A DNA stretch of 64,000 nucleotides from contig NZ_JANKBZ010000003.1 of assembly GCF_024623785.1 (NCBI RefSeq), forward strand, positions 434,001 through 498,000, written 5' to 3'. This document shows positions 1 through 8,066 of this stretch, piece after piece. The notes beneath the pieces were generated by a model. The model did not search any database and was not told where the DNA came from. It saw only the letters and a program-made list of their open reading frames with translations. Numbering within the stretch: position 1 is the first letter of the stretch; every line of letters starts with the position of its first letter. Made by a program: the position numbers and the translations under genes. The DNA comes from Archangium lipolyticum. Lineage in GTDB: Bacteria > Myxococcota > Myxococcia > Myxococcales > Myxococcaceae.

Positions 1-2115
1 TCCTCGGCCATCGCCCCGGTGACGGATCCGACCGCGACCATCGCGGCTACGGGCACCACGTGGGTGAACATCGGTCCCACCAAGGCCGACTACCTGCAGA
101 ACGGCAGCTACTCGCTCAACAAGACGGACGCGGGCCGGGTGCGCAACATCATCGTCGACCCGACCAACCCCAATACCCTCTACATCGCCTTCTCGGGCGG
201 CGGCGTCTGGAAGTCCACCGATGGCGGCACCACGTGGACGCCCAAGACGGAGACGCTGGGCAGCCTGTCCGTCGGCTCGCTGGAGATGGATCCCAACAAC
301 AGCCAGGTGCTGTACCTGGGCCTGGGAGATCCGTTCGACGGCACCGGCATCGGCCTGGTGAAGTCCACCGATGGCGGCAACACCTGGTTCGCCCCGGTGT
401 ACCTGGGCAACGCCTCCTCCATCACCGACATCCAGGTGGTACCGGGCAACGGCAACATCGTGCTGGCCACCACCAACGCGGGCATCTTCCGCTCCGTGGA
501 CGCGGGCGCCACCTGGTCCCAGGTGAGCCTGTCCACCGGCTACACGGAGACGCCCTCCGGCTGGTCCATCGCCCACGCGGGCGGCTCGAAGTTCGTCATC
601 ACCCTCGAGGCCCAGCCCTCCGCCGCCAGCGGCAACACCCAGGGCCAGGTGTGGGTGACGGCGGACAACGGGGCCACGTGGACGCGCGCCACGGGCGTCA
701 CCTCCACGGCCGGCCTGGAGCGCATGACCGTCGCCACGGCGCCCTCCAGCCCCACCACCGTGTACGTGCTGGCCTCCAACCCCAGCGGCAACCTGGCGGA
801 CATCTTCAAGTCCACCAACGGCGGCACCAGCTTCACGGCGCTCGGCGCGGCCGGCAAGCGCTACTCCAACGGCAACACCGAGGCGCGCCAGGTCAGCGCC
901 CTCTTCAACACCCAGGGTTGGTACGATCAGATGATCGTCGTCCACCCGACCAACCCCAACCTGGTCTACTTCGGCGGCGCGCTGCACATGGCGAAGACCA
1001 CCGATGGTGGCTCGACCTACTCCCAGGTCACCAACTGGCTCGGCCAGTTCAGCCTGCCGTACGTGCACGCGGACTTCCACGCCGCGGCCTTCGACCCGAC
1101 GGGCGGCAAGCTGTACGTGGGCAACGACGGCGGCGTCTTCATGACGGCCAACGGGGGCACCAGCTTCAGCGACGCCCTCAACGTGGGTATCGCCTCGCAC
1201 CTCATCTATGACATCGGCTCGTCGGCGGGTGACCGCAACGCCGTCATCGCGGGCATGCAGGACAACGGCACCCGCGTGCGCGTGGGCGCCACCAGCGTCT
1301 ACAACCAGGAGCTCGGCGGCGACGGCTTCGGCTGCGACATCCACGCCACCAATGGCAAGCAGATGCTCGGCACGCTGTACTACGCCCGCATCTACAAGAG
1401 CACCGACGGCGGCCTGAACTTCGCCTCCGCCAGCACCGGCATCACCGAGAGCAACAACAGCAGCACGGCGCCGTTCAACACCGTGCTGACGACCTGGAAG
1501 GGCGACGCGACGGGCAACACCGTCTACACCTTCGTGAACACCAAGGTGTACAAGTCCACCAACTACGCCACGTCGTGGACCGCGCTCGGCACCACCGGCC
1601 TGCCCACCGACATCTTCATCCGTGGCATCGGCACGGCGAAGAGCAACGGCAGCGTCCTCGGCATCGTCGCCAACGCCGGCCGCGTGTTCCTCACCAACAA
1701 CGGCGGCACGAGCTGGACCCAGGCCGCGGCGCTGCCCAACAACGGCCTGAGCCTGAGCGACGTGGAGTTCGATCCGGCCAACCCCAACACCCTCTACGTC
1801 TCCTCGGTCGCGCCGGACGGGACCAAGGCCCACACCTGGAAGTCCACGAACTTTGGCGCCGCCTGGACGGTGAGCGAGACCGGTCTGCCCGCCGGCGTCC
1901 CGGTCAACAGCATCACCGTGGATCCGGGCAGCAGCACCACGGTGTACGCCGCCACGCACCTGGGCGTGTACCGCTCCACCGACGCGGGCGCCACGTGGAG
2001 CCGCTTCGGCACCGGCATGCCGCTGGTGAACGTGACCGACCTGGAGATCCTCCAGGACTCCAGCCTCGTGCGCGTCGGCACCTTCGGCCGCTCGGTCTGG
2101 GAGCTGACGCCTTGA
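1..2115 (+). CDS. BNR/Asp-box (sortilin/VPS10-like) beta-propeller protein, 5'-truncated by window edge
   Basis: The reading frame is open from base 1, so the true start lies upstream; a GTG at 19 is only the first in-window start codon. About 700 residues are visible. The protein is built of repeated Asp-box units (for example WKSTDGGTTW, VKSTDGGNTW, YRSTDAGATW) alternating with 'DPTNPNTLY'-type strands, the pattern of BNR/VPS10-sortilin and GH74-like seven-bladed propellers. The C-terminus GTFGRSVWELTP is a typical closing strand of secreted BNR proteins. No catalytic domain is visible, and the expected signal peptide would lie outside the window. Likely an exported or surface protein that binds or cleaves glycans; a GH74 hydrolase cannot be excluded because the catalytic Asp residues cannot be assigned by eye. 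It ends against a convergent operon with a strong hairpin between. Confidence 0.8.
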   Translation, partial: SSAIAPVTDPTATIAATGTTWVNIGPTKADYLQNGSYSLNKTDAGRVRNIIVDPTNPNTLYIAFSGGGVWKSTDGGTTWTPKTETLGSLSVGSLEMDPNNSQVLYLGLGDPFDGTGIGLVKSTDGGNTWFAPVYLGNASSITDIQVVPGNGNIVLATTNAGIFRSVDAGATWSQVSLSTGYTETPSGWSIAHAGGSKFVITLEAQPSAASGNTQGQVWVTADNGATWTRATGVTSTAGLERMTVATAPSSPTTVYVLASNPSGNLADIFKSTNGGTSFTALGAAGKRYSNGNTEARQVSALFNTQGWYDQMIVVHPTNPNLVYFGGALHMAKTTDGGSTYSQVTNWLGQFSLPYVHADFHAAAFDPTGGKLYVGNDGGVFMTANGGTSFSDALNVGIASHLIYDIGSSAGDRNAVIAGMQDNGTRVRVGATSVYNQELGGDGFGCDIHATNGKQMLGTLYYARIYKSTDGGLNFASASTGITESNNSSTAPFNTVLTTWKGDATGNTVYTFVNTKVYKSTNYATSWTALGTTGLPTDIFIRGIGTAKSNGSVLGIVANAGRVFLTNNGGTSWTQAAALPNNGLSLSDVEFDPANPNTLYVSSVAPDGTKAHTWKSTNFGAAWTVSETGLPAGVPVNSITVDPGSSTTVYAATHLGVYRSTDAGATWSRFGTGMPLVNVTDLEILQDSSLVRVGTFGRSVWELTP

Positions 2116-2143
2116 TCCAGAGCAGTCAGAGCTGACGTCACCG

Positions 2144-2171
2144 GGGGTCCGGGCCACGGGGCCCGGGCCCC
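2144..2171. terminator. Hairpin between convergent genes
   Basis: A stem of about 12 bp (left arm 2144-2155, right arm 2160-2171, one G-T wobble, loop ACGG) lies between the stop of the BNR protein at 2115 and the convergent stop of the lipoprotein gene at 2190. It is followed on the plus strand by a pyrimidine-rich TTCTGCTTC tract. Likely a bidirectional terminator. Confidence 0.6.
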
Positions 2172-2189
2172 TTCTGCTTCACACGCCCC

Positions 2190-2564
2190 TCAGCCCGCGC
2201 AGGTGCCGTCGAGCGCGGAGCCACTCGCGCCCTCGCACCTGCCCGTGGCGCAGTCGCGATCCTGGAAGCACGCCTCGCCCGAGGCCCGCCTGGGCACGCA
2301 GCGGCCGTAGCGGGTGTTCGGCTCGAAGTGGTTGGAGCACGTCAGGGCCGTCTCGCACTCGGCGGCCTGGGAGCAGGGCTCGTCCAGGCCCCGCGGCGGG
2401 TAGTCACACAGTCCCTTCAGGCCCTCCCCTCCCTCCTTCGGCGGTGGCGGGAAGGAACACACCAGTCCCTCGGGACACGTCGTCTCCGCGTCGCACGCAG
2501 TCCCCAGGCCCGAGTGGCAACCCAGGGCTCCGAGCATCACGGCCCACAGCAAACCCTTCCTCAC
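2190..2564 (-). CDS. Small Cys-rich lipoprotein downstream of TonB receptor
   Basis: 124 residues from a GTG start that overlaps the stop of the TonB receptor gene (GTGA, 4-nt overlap), which decides the start. Residues 1-16 form a short signal peptide with a lipobox-like ALGC, so the mature protein is predicted to be lipidated. The rest carries about a dozen cysteines spaced like the Dickkopf/EGF-type modules common in myxobacterial lipoproteins (patterns such as CPEGLVC, CETALTC, DCATGRC). Function unknown. Because it is the last gene of an operon with a TonB-dependent receptor and a PepSY membrane protein, it may be an accessory surface protein for the same ligand; this is inference from position only. 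Confidence 0.75.
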   Translation of the reverse strand: MRKGLLWAVMLGALGCHSGLGTACDAETTCPEGLVCSFPPPPKEGGEGLKGLCDYPPRGLDEPCSQAAECETALTCSNHFEPNTRYGRCVPRRASGEACFQDRDCATGRCEGASGSALDGTCAG

Positions 2565-4735
2565 AGGCGGCCCTCCAGCGCGAGCGTCACCGAGCGGCCC
2601 GGCGCGTCCACGCCCGAGGCGTGCGAGCGGTACGAGGCATCGGTGAGGTTGCGCAGCTCCAGCGTCGCGGTGAGCCAGCGCCAGCTCGCGCCGGCCCGCA
2701 GGTGCACCGCCGCCCACCCCGGGGTGCCCTCGCAGCCGGGCGACTCCGGGCAGATGCGGATGTCCTCGCGGTCCGCCGCGCTCAGCCGATCCTGCTTCGC
2801 CGCCCACTGGAACACCCCCTCGACGAAGGCGAAGTCCACCGGCTCCCAGGTGGCCCGCACCAGCCCGTTGAGCGGTGGGGACTTGGAATACGGCTCGGTC
2901 TCGGCCGGCGCCTCGGGACGCAGCGGATCCAACCGCTTCTGCGTGGAGAGGACCCACGCGGCCTGCGCGAGCAGCGTCACCGAGCGCACGGGCCGCACCT
3001 GTCCGGAGAGCTCCACCGCGTGCACCTGCGCGTTGTCCGCGTTCGTCCGCGCCAGGTAGGCCAGCCCGTCCGGGGTATGCGTCTCGCCGTTGAGCGCCCC
3101 GGGCACCGCCGTCACCAGCCCGTCGATGAAGGTATAGGCATACACGGCCTGCACCCGCGCCACCTCGCCCCGCTGGAAGCGCCCGCCCACCTCGGCGGTG
3201 TACGAGTTCTCGGGGGACAGCTCGCGGCTGGGCAACACGTAGCCCGGACCCTCCGCGCCCAGGCGCAGGTAGTCGTCCACGTTGGGAGCGCGGAAGCCCG
3301 TGCCGAGGTTGGTGAAGAGCGTGAGATCCTCGCTCACCCGCTGTTGAAGGCCCAGCTCGCCCGCCACGCCCAGCGCCTGCGCGGTGGAGGCCGCCAGCAC
3401 GGGGCTGCCGGGGAACTGCAGGGCCAGCCGGTCGTCCTCGGGGAGATGGGTGCGGTTGAGCTGCGCCCTCGCGCCCACGTGCCCCGTCGCGTTCGAGCCG
3501 AGGTCCATCTGGAAGAGGCCGAAGAGGCCCGCGGCCAGCGAGGTGGGCGAGCCGGGGTAGCGCGCCAGCTCCGGACGCGGAGAGAAGTCCCCCGGCACGA
3601 GGATGGCTCCCCGGGTGGCCCCGCCCGTCACCTTGTCGTGGAAGACGTCGGCGCCCACGCGCAGGCTCGCGCCGTTCCACGCGAAGCCCCGCTCGCCCTC
3701 GGCGCGCAGGCCGAGCGTCCACACGTTCGAGTCCTCGCGCTCGATGCGGTCCCGCGAGACGCGGAAGCGGTCCGTGCGCTCGCCCTGCCGCAACGCGCTC
3801 GCGTCCACGCGGAGGCGGTGGAAGGGCCCGGCCCCGCTCACGGTGAGCTGGCCGTGGAGGAAGTCCCGCTCCTGGAGGGAGAAGACGCGGAAGTCGCCGG
3901 GCACCGAGCGATCCGTGCGCGGAGCATCGCTCTGGCGCGCGGCCTGGTACTGCACCAGGAGGATGGCGCCGGGGGCCAGCCGCTGGCGCACCTTCACCGC
4001 CGCGTCGTACTCGGAGTAGCCCGTGTAGCGCTGGACGCCGATGGCCGCCCCGCCCCGCAGATCATTGAAGTCACGCCCCGTCACCACGCCGAGCGCCGCG
4101 GTGTCCGGCAGCTCCACGCCCAGCCGCAGGCTGCCCTGGAGGCTCAGGTCCGCGCTCCCGGCCTGAAACCTCGCGCTGGCGGGAAAGCGCTTCTCCCCTT
4201 CGGAGGCGAAGCGCGGCGTCAGGGTGAGGACGTTGACGACGCCCCCCAGCGCGTCCGAGCCGTAGAGCACCGAGGACGGGCCGCGCACCACTTCCAGGCG
4301 ATCGACGAGGAACGGGTCGACGGTGTTGAGGTACTGGTTGGGGCCCGCGCGCGTGACGGCGTTGTTGAGGCGCACGCCGTCCACGAGGATGAGCACCTGG
4401 TGCCCGAGCAGGCCGCGGATGATGGGATGGCCGCCCGCGTGGTTGGTGCGCTGGACGAAGATGCCCTCCTCCTCCAGGAGCGCCTCCGGCGTGGAGCGCG
4501 CGGGGCGGCGGGACAGCTCCTCCGCCGTCACCTCCGAGCCCACGCGCGAGGCGGGCAGCAGGGGCTTGGGAACGCTGGAGGACGTCACCAACGTCTCGCC
4601 CTGGGAGTCCGGGCCGGCGGGAGCACCCTCCCCGGTCCGCTCCTGGGCTCCCACGGGGAGGGCGTGGCACAGCAGGGAGAGCGAGCACGACCAGAGGAGG
4701 GCCCGTCTGGCGCGAGGAAGTCGAAGCATGGTCAT
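2561..4735 (-). CDS. TonB-dependent outer-membrane receptor
   Basis: 724 residues from the ATG whose TGA overlaps the end of the PepSY gene (ATGA). A signal peptide runs to about residue 31 (LPVGAQ cleavage region). The N-terminal plug contains the hallmark TonB-dependent receptor pattern: GHPIIRGLLGHQVLILVDGV followed by LEVVRGPSSVLYGSDALGG. The remainder is a beta-barrel with a plausible C-terminal strand ending ...VTLALEGRL. Length and plug suit a siderophore, haem or vitamin B12 receptor. Substrate cannot be read from sequence, but PepSY-type membrane neighbours usually accompany ferric-siderophore or haem uptake. No Fur box was recognised. The lipoprotein gene downstream is translationally coupled. 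Confidence 0.93.
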   Translation of the reverse strand: MTMLRLPRARRALLWSCSLSLLCHALPVGAQERTGEGAPAGPDSQGETLVTSSSVPKPLLPASRVGSEVTAEELSRRPARSTPEALLEEEGIFVQRTNHAGGHPIIRGLLGHQVLILVDGVRLNNAVTRAGPNQYLNTVDPFLVDRLEVVRGPSSVLYGSDALGGVVNVLTLTPRFASEGEKRFPASARFQAGSADLSLQGSLRLGVELPDTAALGVVTGRDFNDLRGGAAIGVQRYTGYSEYDAAVKVRQRLAPGAILLVQYQAARQSDAPRTDRSVPGDFRVFSLQERDFLHGQLTVSGAGPFHRLRVDASALRQGERTDRFRVSRDRIEREDSNVWTLGLRAEGERGFAWNGASLRVGADVFHDKVTGGATRGAILVPGDFSPRPELARYPGSPTSLAAGLFGLFQMDLGSNATGHVGARAQLNRTHLPEDDRLALQFPGSPVLAASTAQALGVAGELGLQQRVSEDLTLFTNLGTGFRAPNVDDYLRLGAEGPGYVLPSRELSPENSYTAEVGGRFQRGEVARVQAVYAYTFIDGLVTAVPGALNGETHTPDGLAYLARTNADNAQVHAVELSGQVRPVRSVTLLAQAAWVLSTQKRLDPLRPEAPAETEPYSKSPPLNGLVRATWEPVDFAFVEGVFQWAAKQDRLSAADREDIRICPESPGCEGTPGWAAVHLRAGASWRWLTATLELRNLTDASYRSHASGVDAPGRSVTLALEGRL

Positions 4736-5355
4736 GAGCCGCGAGAGGAAGAAGCGGAGCGCCGGGTCAGCCGGGGCCCCCACCAGAGCCAGAGCCCCGA
4801 GAGGGAGAGCACCAACAGGCCGAGCCCCAGCACGGTGCTCCAGGTGACCCGGGAGCCCTCGCCCTGGAGGATGGAGCCGTCATGGAGGGCCTCGATGAAG
4901 TCAGAGGCCCGACGGTCCACGGAGAGCACCCGGGCGGTGGTCAGGTCGACCTGCACCTCCCAGAAGCCCTCGCGGAAGAGGACCTTGGCCACGCCCTTGG
5001 AGGGACGCACGTCGAGCCGGTCGATGGGACCGGGAGGCGCGCCCAGGTGATCGCGCAGCCCCGCTTCCGCGGCCGAGGAGATGAGGTGGAGCGGCTGCCA
5101 GTCGCGGGCCTCGAGCGAGGCACCGGTACGCAGGGGCGGCTGGAGCACCGCGAACTGCTTCTTCCAGCCCAGCAGGATGCCGGTGAGGCTGCTGATCAGC
5201 ACGAGCAGCGTGAGCGGGACGCCCACCCAGCGATGGAGCGGGCGTGCGCGGCGCAGCCAGACCACCACGCGCGAAGGGCCACGGAGGGAAGCGACGGCGG
5301 GAGACGGAGGGACCTCGGCTTCCGAGGTCCGGGGGACGCGGGCGGGAGACGGCAT
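4732..5355 (-). CDS. PepSY-associated TM domain protein
   Basis: 207 residues from the ATG chosen because the sequence upstream of it is low-complexity reading of non-coding DNA. Residues around 35-65 hold the PepSY-TM signature (RPLHRWVGVPLTLLVLISSL, then GILLGWKKQF), and a second membrane segment (LGLGLLVLSLSGLWLWWGPR) closes the protein. Between them lies a periplasmic PepSY-like segment. Such proteins commonly sit beside TonB receptors and are thought to act in reductive release of iron from siderophores. At about 207 residues it is a short, two-to-three-helix version. First gene of a three-gene operon with 4-nt overlaps. Confidence 0.85.
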   Translation of the reverse strand: MPSPARVPRTSEAEVPPSPAVASLRGPSRVVVWLRRARPLHRWVGVPLTLLVLISSLTGILLGWKKQFAVLQPPLRTGASLEARDWQPLHLISSAAEAGLRDHLGAPPGPIDRLDVRPSKGVAKVLFREGFWEVQVDLTTARVLSVDRRASDFIEALHDGSILQGEGSRVTWSTVLGLGLLVLSLSGLWLWWGPRLTRRSASSSRGS

Positions 5356-5471
5356 GGGGGCGCGGAGCGCCAGATCATATCCAACGGGCCTCGCGGCACA
5401 AAGGCGCCCCCTCATACTCCAGGAGTGGAGGGAATGACGGAGCGCGAGGGCCGCGAGGCCGAGTCCTGACC

Positions 5472-7175
5472 TCAGTGCGAGGGGAACACCGGGACGGTGA
5501 AGGAGACGAACGCCTCCGAGCTTCCCGCCGGGAAGGACCGGAGGTTGCCCAGCGTCAGGTCCGTGAGGACGACCTTCCCGGACCACGAGCCCACCGCCAC
5601 CTGGGTACTGGAGGGCGAGATGTCGATGTCGACCAGGCTGCCCACCCCGCTGGGGACGCTCCCGAGCTGCGCACCGGTGGAACTGAACCGGTAGATGGGG
5701 CCATTCCACGAGGCGCCGTAGATCTCCCCCGTCTTGCTGACGGCGATGCCGCGGATGCCCAGGTTGAAGGGCAGCGAGACCGTGCGCACCTGCGCCAGGG
5801 TGACCGGATCGTAGACGTAGATGCGGTACTCGTCATACGCCAGACCGTACAGCAGCCCATCCAGTCCCTGGGTGACGTCGATGAAGTCGAGGGTGTCCGC
5901 GAAGCGCTGCGCCGCGCCCGTGAGGAGATCGAAACGCACCAGGCCCTTCGGTGTGTCCCCGGTCCCGTAGGTCGTCATGTCCGTGACGAAGACGGAATCG
6001 CGGTAGCTGGCGATGCCGCCGTAGCTCACGTTGTTGGCCGTGCTCCAGCCCGCGTACGTCCAGTGGGCCCAGCCCTCCGAGGCCACGTCGTACCGGCTCA
6101 GGTACGGATCGAACGTGCCGTTGTAGATCTCGACACGGTTCCTGGAGCTGACGATGAGATCCCTCGCCCGGTCATTCGAGGAGATGGGAACGCTCCGGAC
6201 CGGGCTCCCGGCCAGGGTGTACTCGGTGAGGGAGTTCCCCGAGGAGACCAGCAGGCTGTCGGTGCCCAGGGAGGGACCAGTGGGCGGAACGAACGTGACG
6301 AACGCCCCCGAGTTGCCCACGTTGAAGGAACGCATACCGCTCAGCGACAGGTCCGTGAGGATGACCGTTCCGAAGCGCGAGCCCACGACCAGCGTCCCGT
6401 CCTCCGAGAGATCGATGTCGGTCAGATCGGAGACCCCGCTGGAGACGATCCCGAGCGGCGTTCCTCCGGTGGAGCTGAACCAGTAGATGGAGTCATTCCA
6501 CGAGGCGCCGTAGATCTCCCCCGTCTTGCTGACGGCGATGCCGCGGATGCCCTGGTTGAAGGGCAGCGAGATCGTGCGCACCTGCGCCAGGGTGACCGGA
6601 TCGTAGACGTAGATGTGGTACTCGTCATGGGCCAGACCGTACACCAGCCCGTCCAGGCCGACGGTGACGTCGATGAAGTCGAGGGTGTCGGCGAAGCGCT
6701 GGGCCGCACCCGTGAGGAGATCGAAGCGCACCAGGCCCTTCGGTGTGTCCCCGGTCCCGTAGGTCGTCATGTCCGTGACGAAGATGGAGTCGCCGTGGCG
6801 GGCGATGCCGCCGTAGCTCACGTTGCTGACCGTGCTCCAACCCGCGTACGTCGAGTGATCCCAGCCTCCCACGGCCACGTCGTACCGGCTCAGGTACGGA
6901 TCGAACGTGCCGTTGTAGACCTGGAGGTTGCCATTGCCATCCACCACCAGGTCCCGGACGTACTCCGTCGTCGGCCGCGTTCCCGTGGGATGGGGAACGG
7001 GGAGCGTGCGCACCCACGTGCCCTCCCGGGTGTACTCGTAGATGGAGTTCTCCGTGCTGATCAGCACGTTGCCCTCCTGCAGGGGCTCGGCGGCGGCCTG
7101 GCCGATTCCCACGAGCGTCAGCATCAACGGCATCCAGCGGATGCCCGAACGGATTCCCTTGCCTTCCATGTTCAT
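5472..7175 (-). CDS. Secreted beta-propeller-like protein made of two near-identical halves
   Basis: 567 residues with a signal peptide (cleavage near IGQAAAE, about residue 29). The mature protein consists of two tandem copies of a roughly 264-residue unit. Both contain YNGTFDPYLSRYDV, VTDMTTYGTGDTPKGLVRFD, RFADTLDFIDVT and GIAVSKTGEIYGASWN. The strands resemble NHL/PQQ-type propeller blades, but no catalytic motif is seen and the family is not firmly recognised. The unit may be one propeller or half of a larger one. It is transcribed alone, 116 nt upstream of the PepSY gene. The high DNA identity of the halves indicates recent duplication or ongoing gene conversion. Confidence 0.8.
   Translation of the reverse strand: MNMEGKGIRSGIRWMPLMLTLVGIGQAAAEPLQEGNVLISTENSIYEYTREGTWVRTLPVPHPTGTRPTTEYVRDLVVDGNGNLQVYNGTFDPYLSRYDVAVGGWDHSTYAGWSTVSNVSYGGIARHGDSIFVTDMTTYGTGDTPKGLVRFDLLTGAAQRFADTLDFIDVTVGLDGLVYGLAHDEYHIYVYDPVTLAQVRTISLPFNQGIRGIAVSKTGEIYGASWNDSIYWFSSTGGTPLGIVSSGVSDLTDIDLSEDGTLVVGSRFGTVILTDLSLSGMRSFNVGNSGAFVTFVPPTGPSLGTDSLLVSSGNSLTEYTLAGSPVRSVPISSNDRARDLIVSSRNRVEIYNGTFDPYLSRYDVASEGWAHWTYAGWSTANNVSYGGIASYRDSVFVTDMTTYGTGDTPKGLVRFDLLTGAAQRFADTLDFIDVTQGLDGLLYGLAYDEYRIYVYDPVTLAQVRTVSLPFNLGIRGIAVSKTGEIYGASWNGPIYRFSSTGAQLGSVPSGVGSLVDIDISPSSTQVAVGSWSGKVVLTDLTLGNLRSFPAGSSEAFVSFTVPVFPSH
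5690..6919 (-). repeat. Intragenic tandem duplication, 792-bp period
   Basis: Stretches of about 430 bp near 5690-6127 and 6482-6919 match almost base for base at a constant offset of 792 bp (264 codons). For instance, the block starting CACGAGGCGCCGTAGATCTC occurs at 5707 and again at 6499, and the block ending near 6125 recurs at 6917. Intervening parts have diverged more. The duplication lies wholly inside the propeller gene. Confidence 0.9.
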
Positions 7176-7277
7176 CCCCTCTTTTCAGTGCGTCTGCACC
7201 GCGGGGAATCTGCAATCCGGGTCTGACATGACGGGCACGCCAACAGCCCATGCGGATGGGACAGGGCCCGCCCTGCC

Positions 7278-7886
7278 CTACTTCCGCTTGTCCGGTGCCA
7301 GCGCGCCCAGGAGGATCAGATCGACCAGCTGCGCGAGATAGCCCTCGTCGATGTCCCGGCCTTCCATGAAGAGCCGATGCTGAATGGAGGCCGCCAGGAC
7401 ACGGAAGGGCAGCACGGACTCGAGGCCCGGGGCCAGCTCGCCTCGTGTCCTGGCCGCCTCGATGACGGGGAGCGGCAGGGCGTCCATGGCTCCACGGAGC
7501 AGACTCGCGATGGCCGTGAACTCCGGGTTGCGCTCCTCGGCGATGAGGATGCGCCTGAGCGCCTGGCCTTCCGCTGAGCGCATGAGCGAGGCCATGTGGC
7601 GCCCGGTCTCGAGCAGATCGCCCCGGAGCGAACCCGTGTCCGGCGGCACCACCCGCGCGACGACGACGCAGTGGAGGGCCGCCTCCACGAGCTCCTGCTT
7701 CGTCGGCCACCGCCGGTAGATGGTGGTCTTGTTGACCCCGGCGCGCGCGGCCACGTCGTCGATCCGGAGCGCGCCGTAGCCAACGACGGCGAGCTCCTCG
7801 AGCGTGGCCTCGAGCACACCTCTCACCACCGGCTCGCCGCGCACCAGCGCACGCTTCTTCCTCGAGGTCTTCCGCTTCGCTCCCAT
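7278..7886 (-). CDS. TetR/AcrR family repressor of the GT1-MFS-Ugd operon
   Basis: About 203 residues from the ATG giving MGAKRKTSRKKR; alternative in-frame ATGs at 7913 and 7922 would add 9-12 residues, and no clear ribosome site separates them. The N-terminal TetR helix-turn-helix is classical: LRIDDVAARAGVNKTTIYRR followed by WPTKQELVEAAL. The C-terminal half is an all-helical ligand domain of the TetR_C type. It is divergent from the glycosyltransferase gene, and two matching 17-bp dyads lie between them. The simplest reading is local repression of both directions, released by a small hydrophobic ligand. Confidence 0.9.
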   Translation of the reverse strand: MGAKRKTSRKKRALVRGEPVVRGVLEATLEELAVVGYGALRIDDVAARAGVNKTTIYRRWPTKQELVEAALHCVVVARVVPPDTGSLRGDLLETGRHMASLMRSAEGQALRRILIAEERNPEFTAIASLLRGAMDALPLPVIEAARTRGELAPGLESVLPFRVLAASIQHRLFMEGRDIDEGYLAQLVDLILLGALAPDKRK

Positions 7887-7952
7887 GGGCCGCTCGCTCG
7901 GCGCCCACTGCATCACACACATTCCGTCTCGCGCAATCTCAACATTCGCGAC

Positions 7953-8014
7953 CGCAACTCTTCGTTGCGATGCGGGAATTACGTGGCTATACAGCATCGC
8001 AACTTTCAGTTGCG
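7953..8014 (+). promoter_or_regulatory. Sigma70-like promoter with twin TetR-type operators
   Basis: Two 17-bp inverted repeats, CGCAAC-N5-GTTGCG, lie at 7953-7969 and 7998-8014, centres 45 bp apart. Between them is TTGCGA (7965-7970), a 17-nt spacer, then TATACA (7988-7993), a good vegetative promoter reading toward the glycosyltransferase. One dyad overlaps the -35 box; the other covers the expected start point. Dyads of this length flanking a promoter beside a divergent tetR gene are the usual TetR operator arrangement. Confidence 0.8.
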
Positions 8015-8066
8015 GTTCATCGCGCGGGGTCCGAGAGCCCTCCCCCGCCCCACGATCAGAGCGAAC

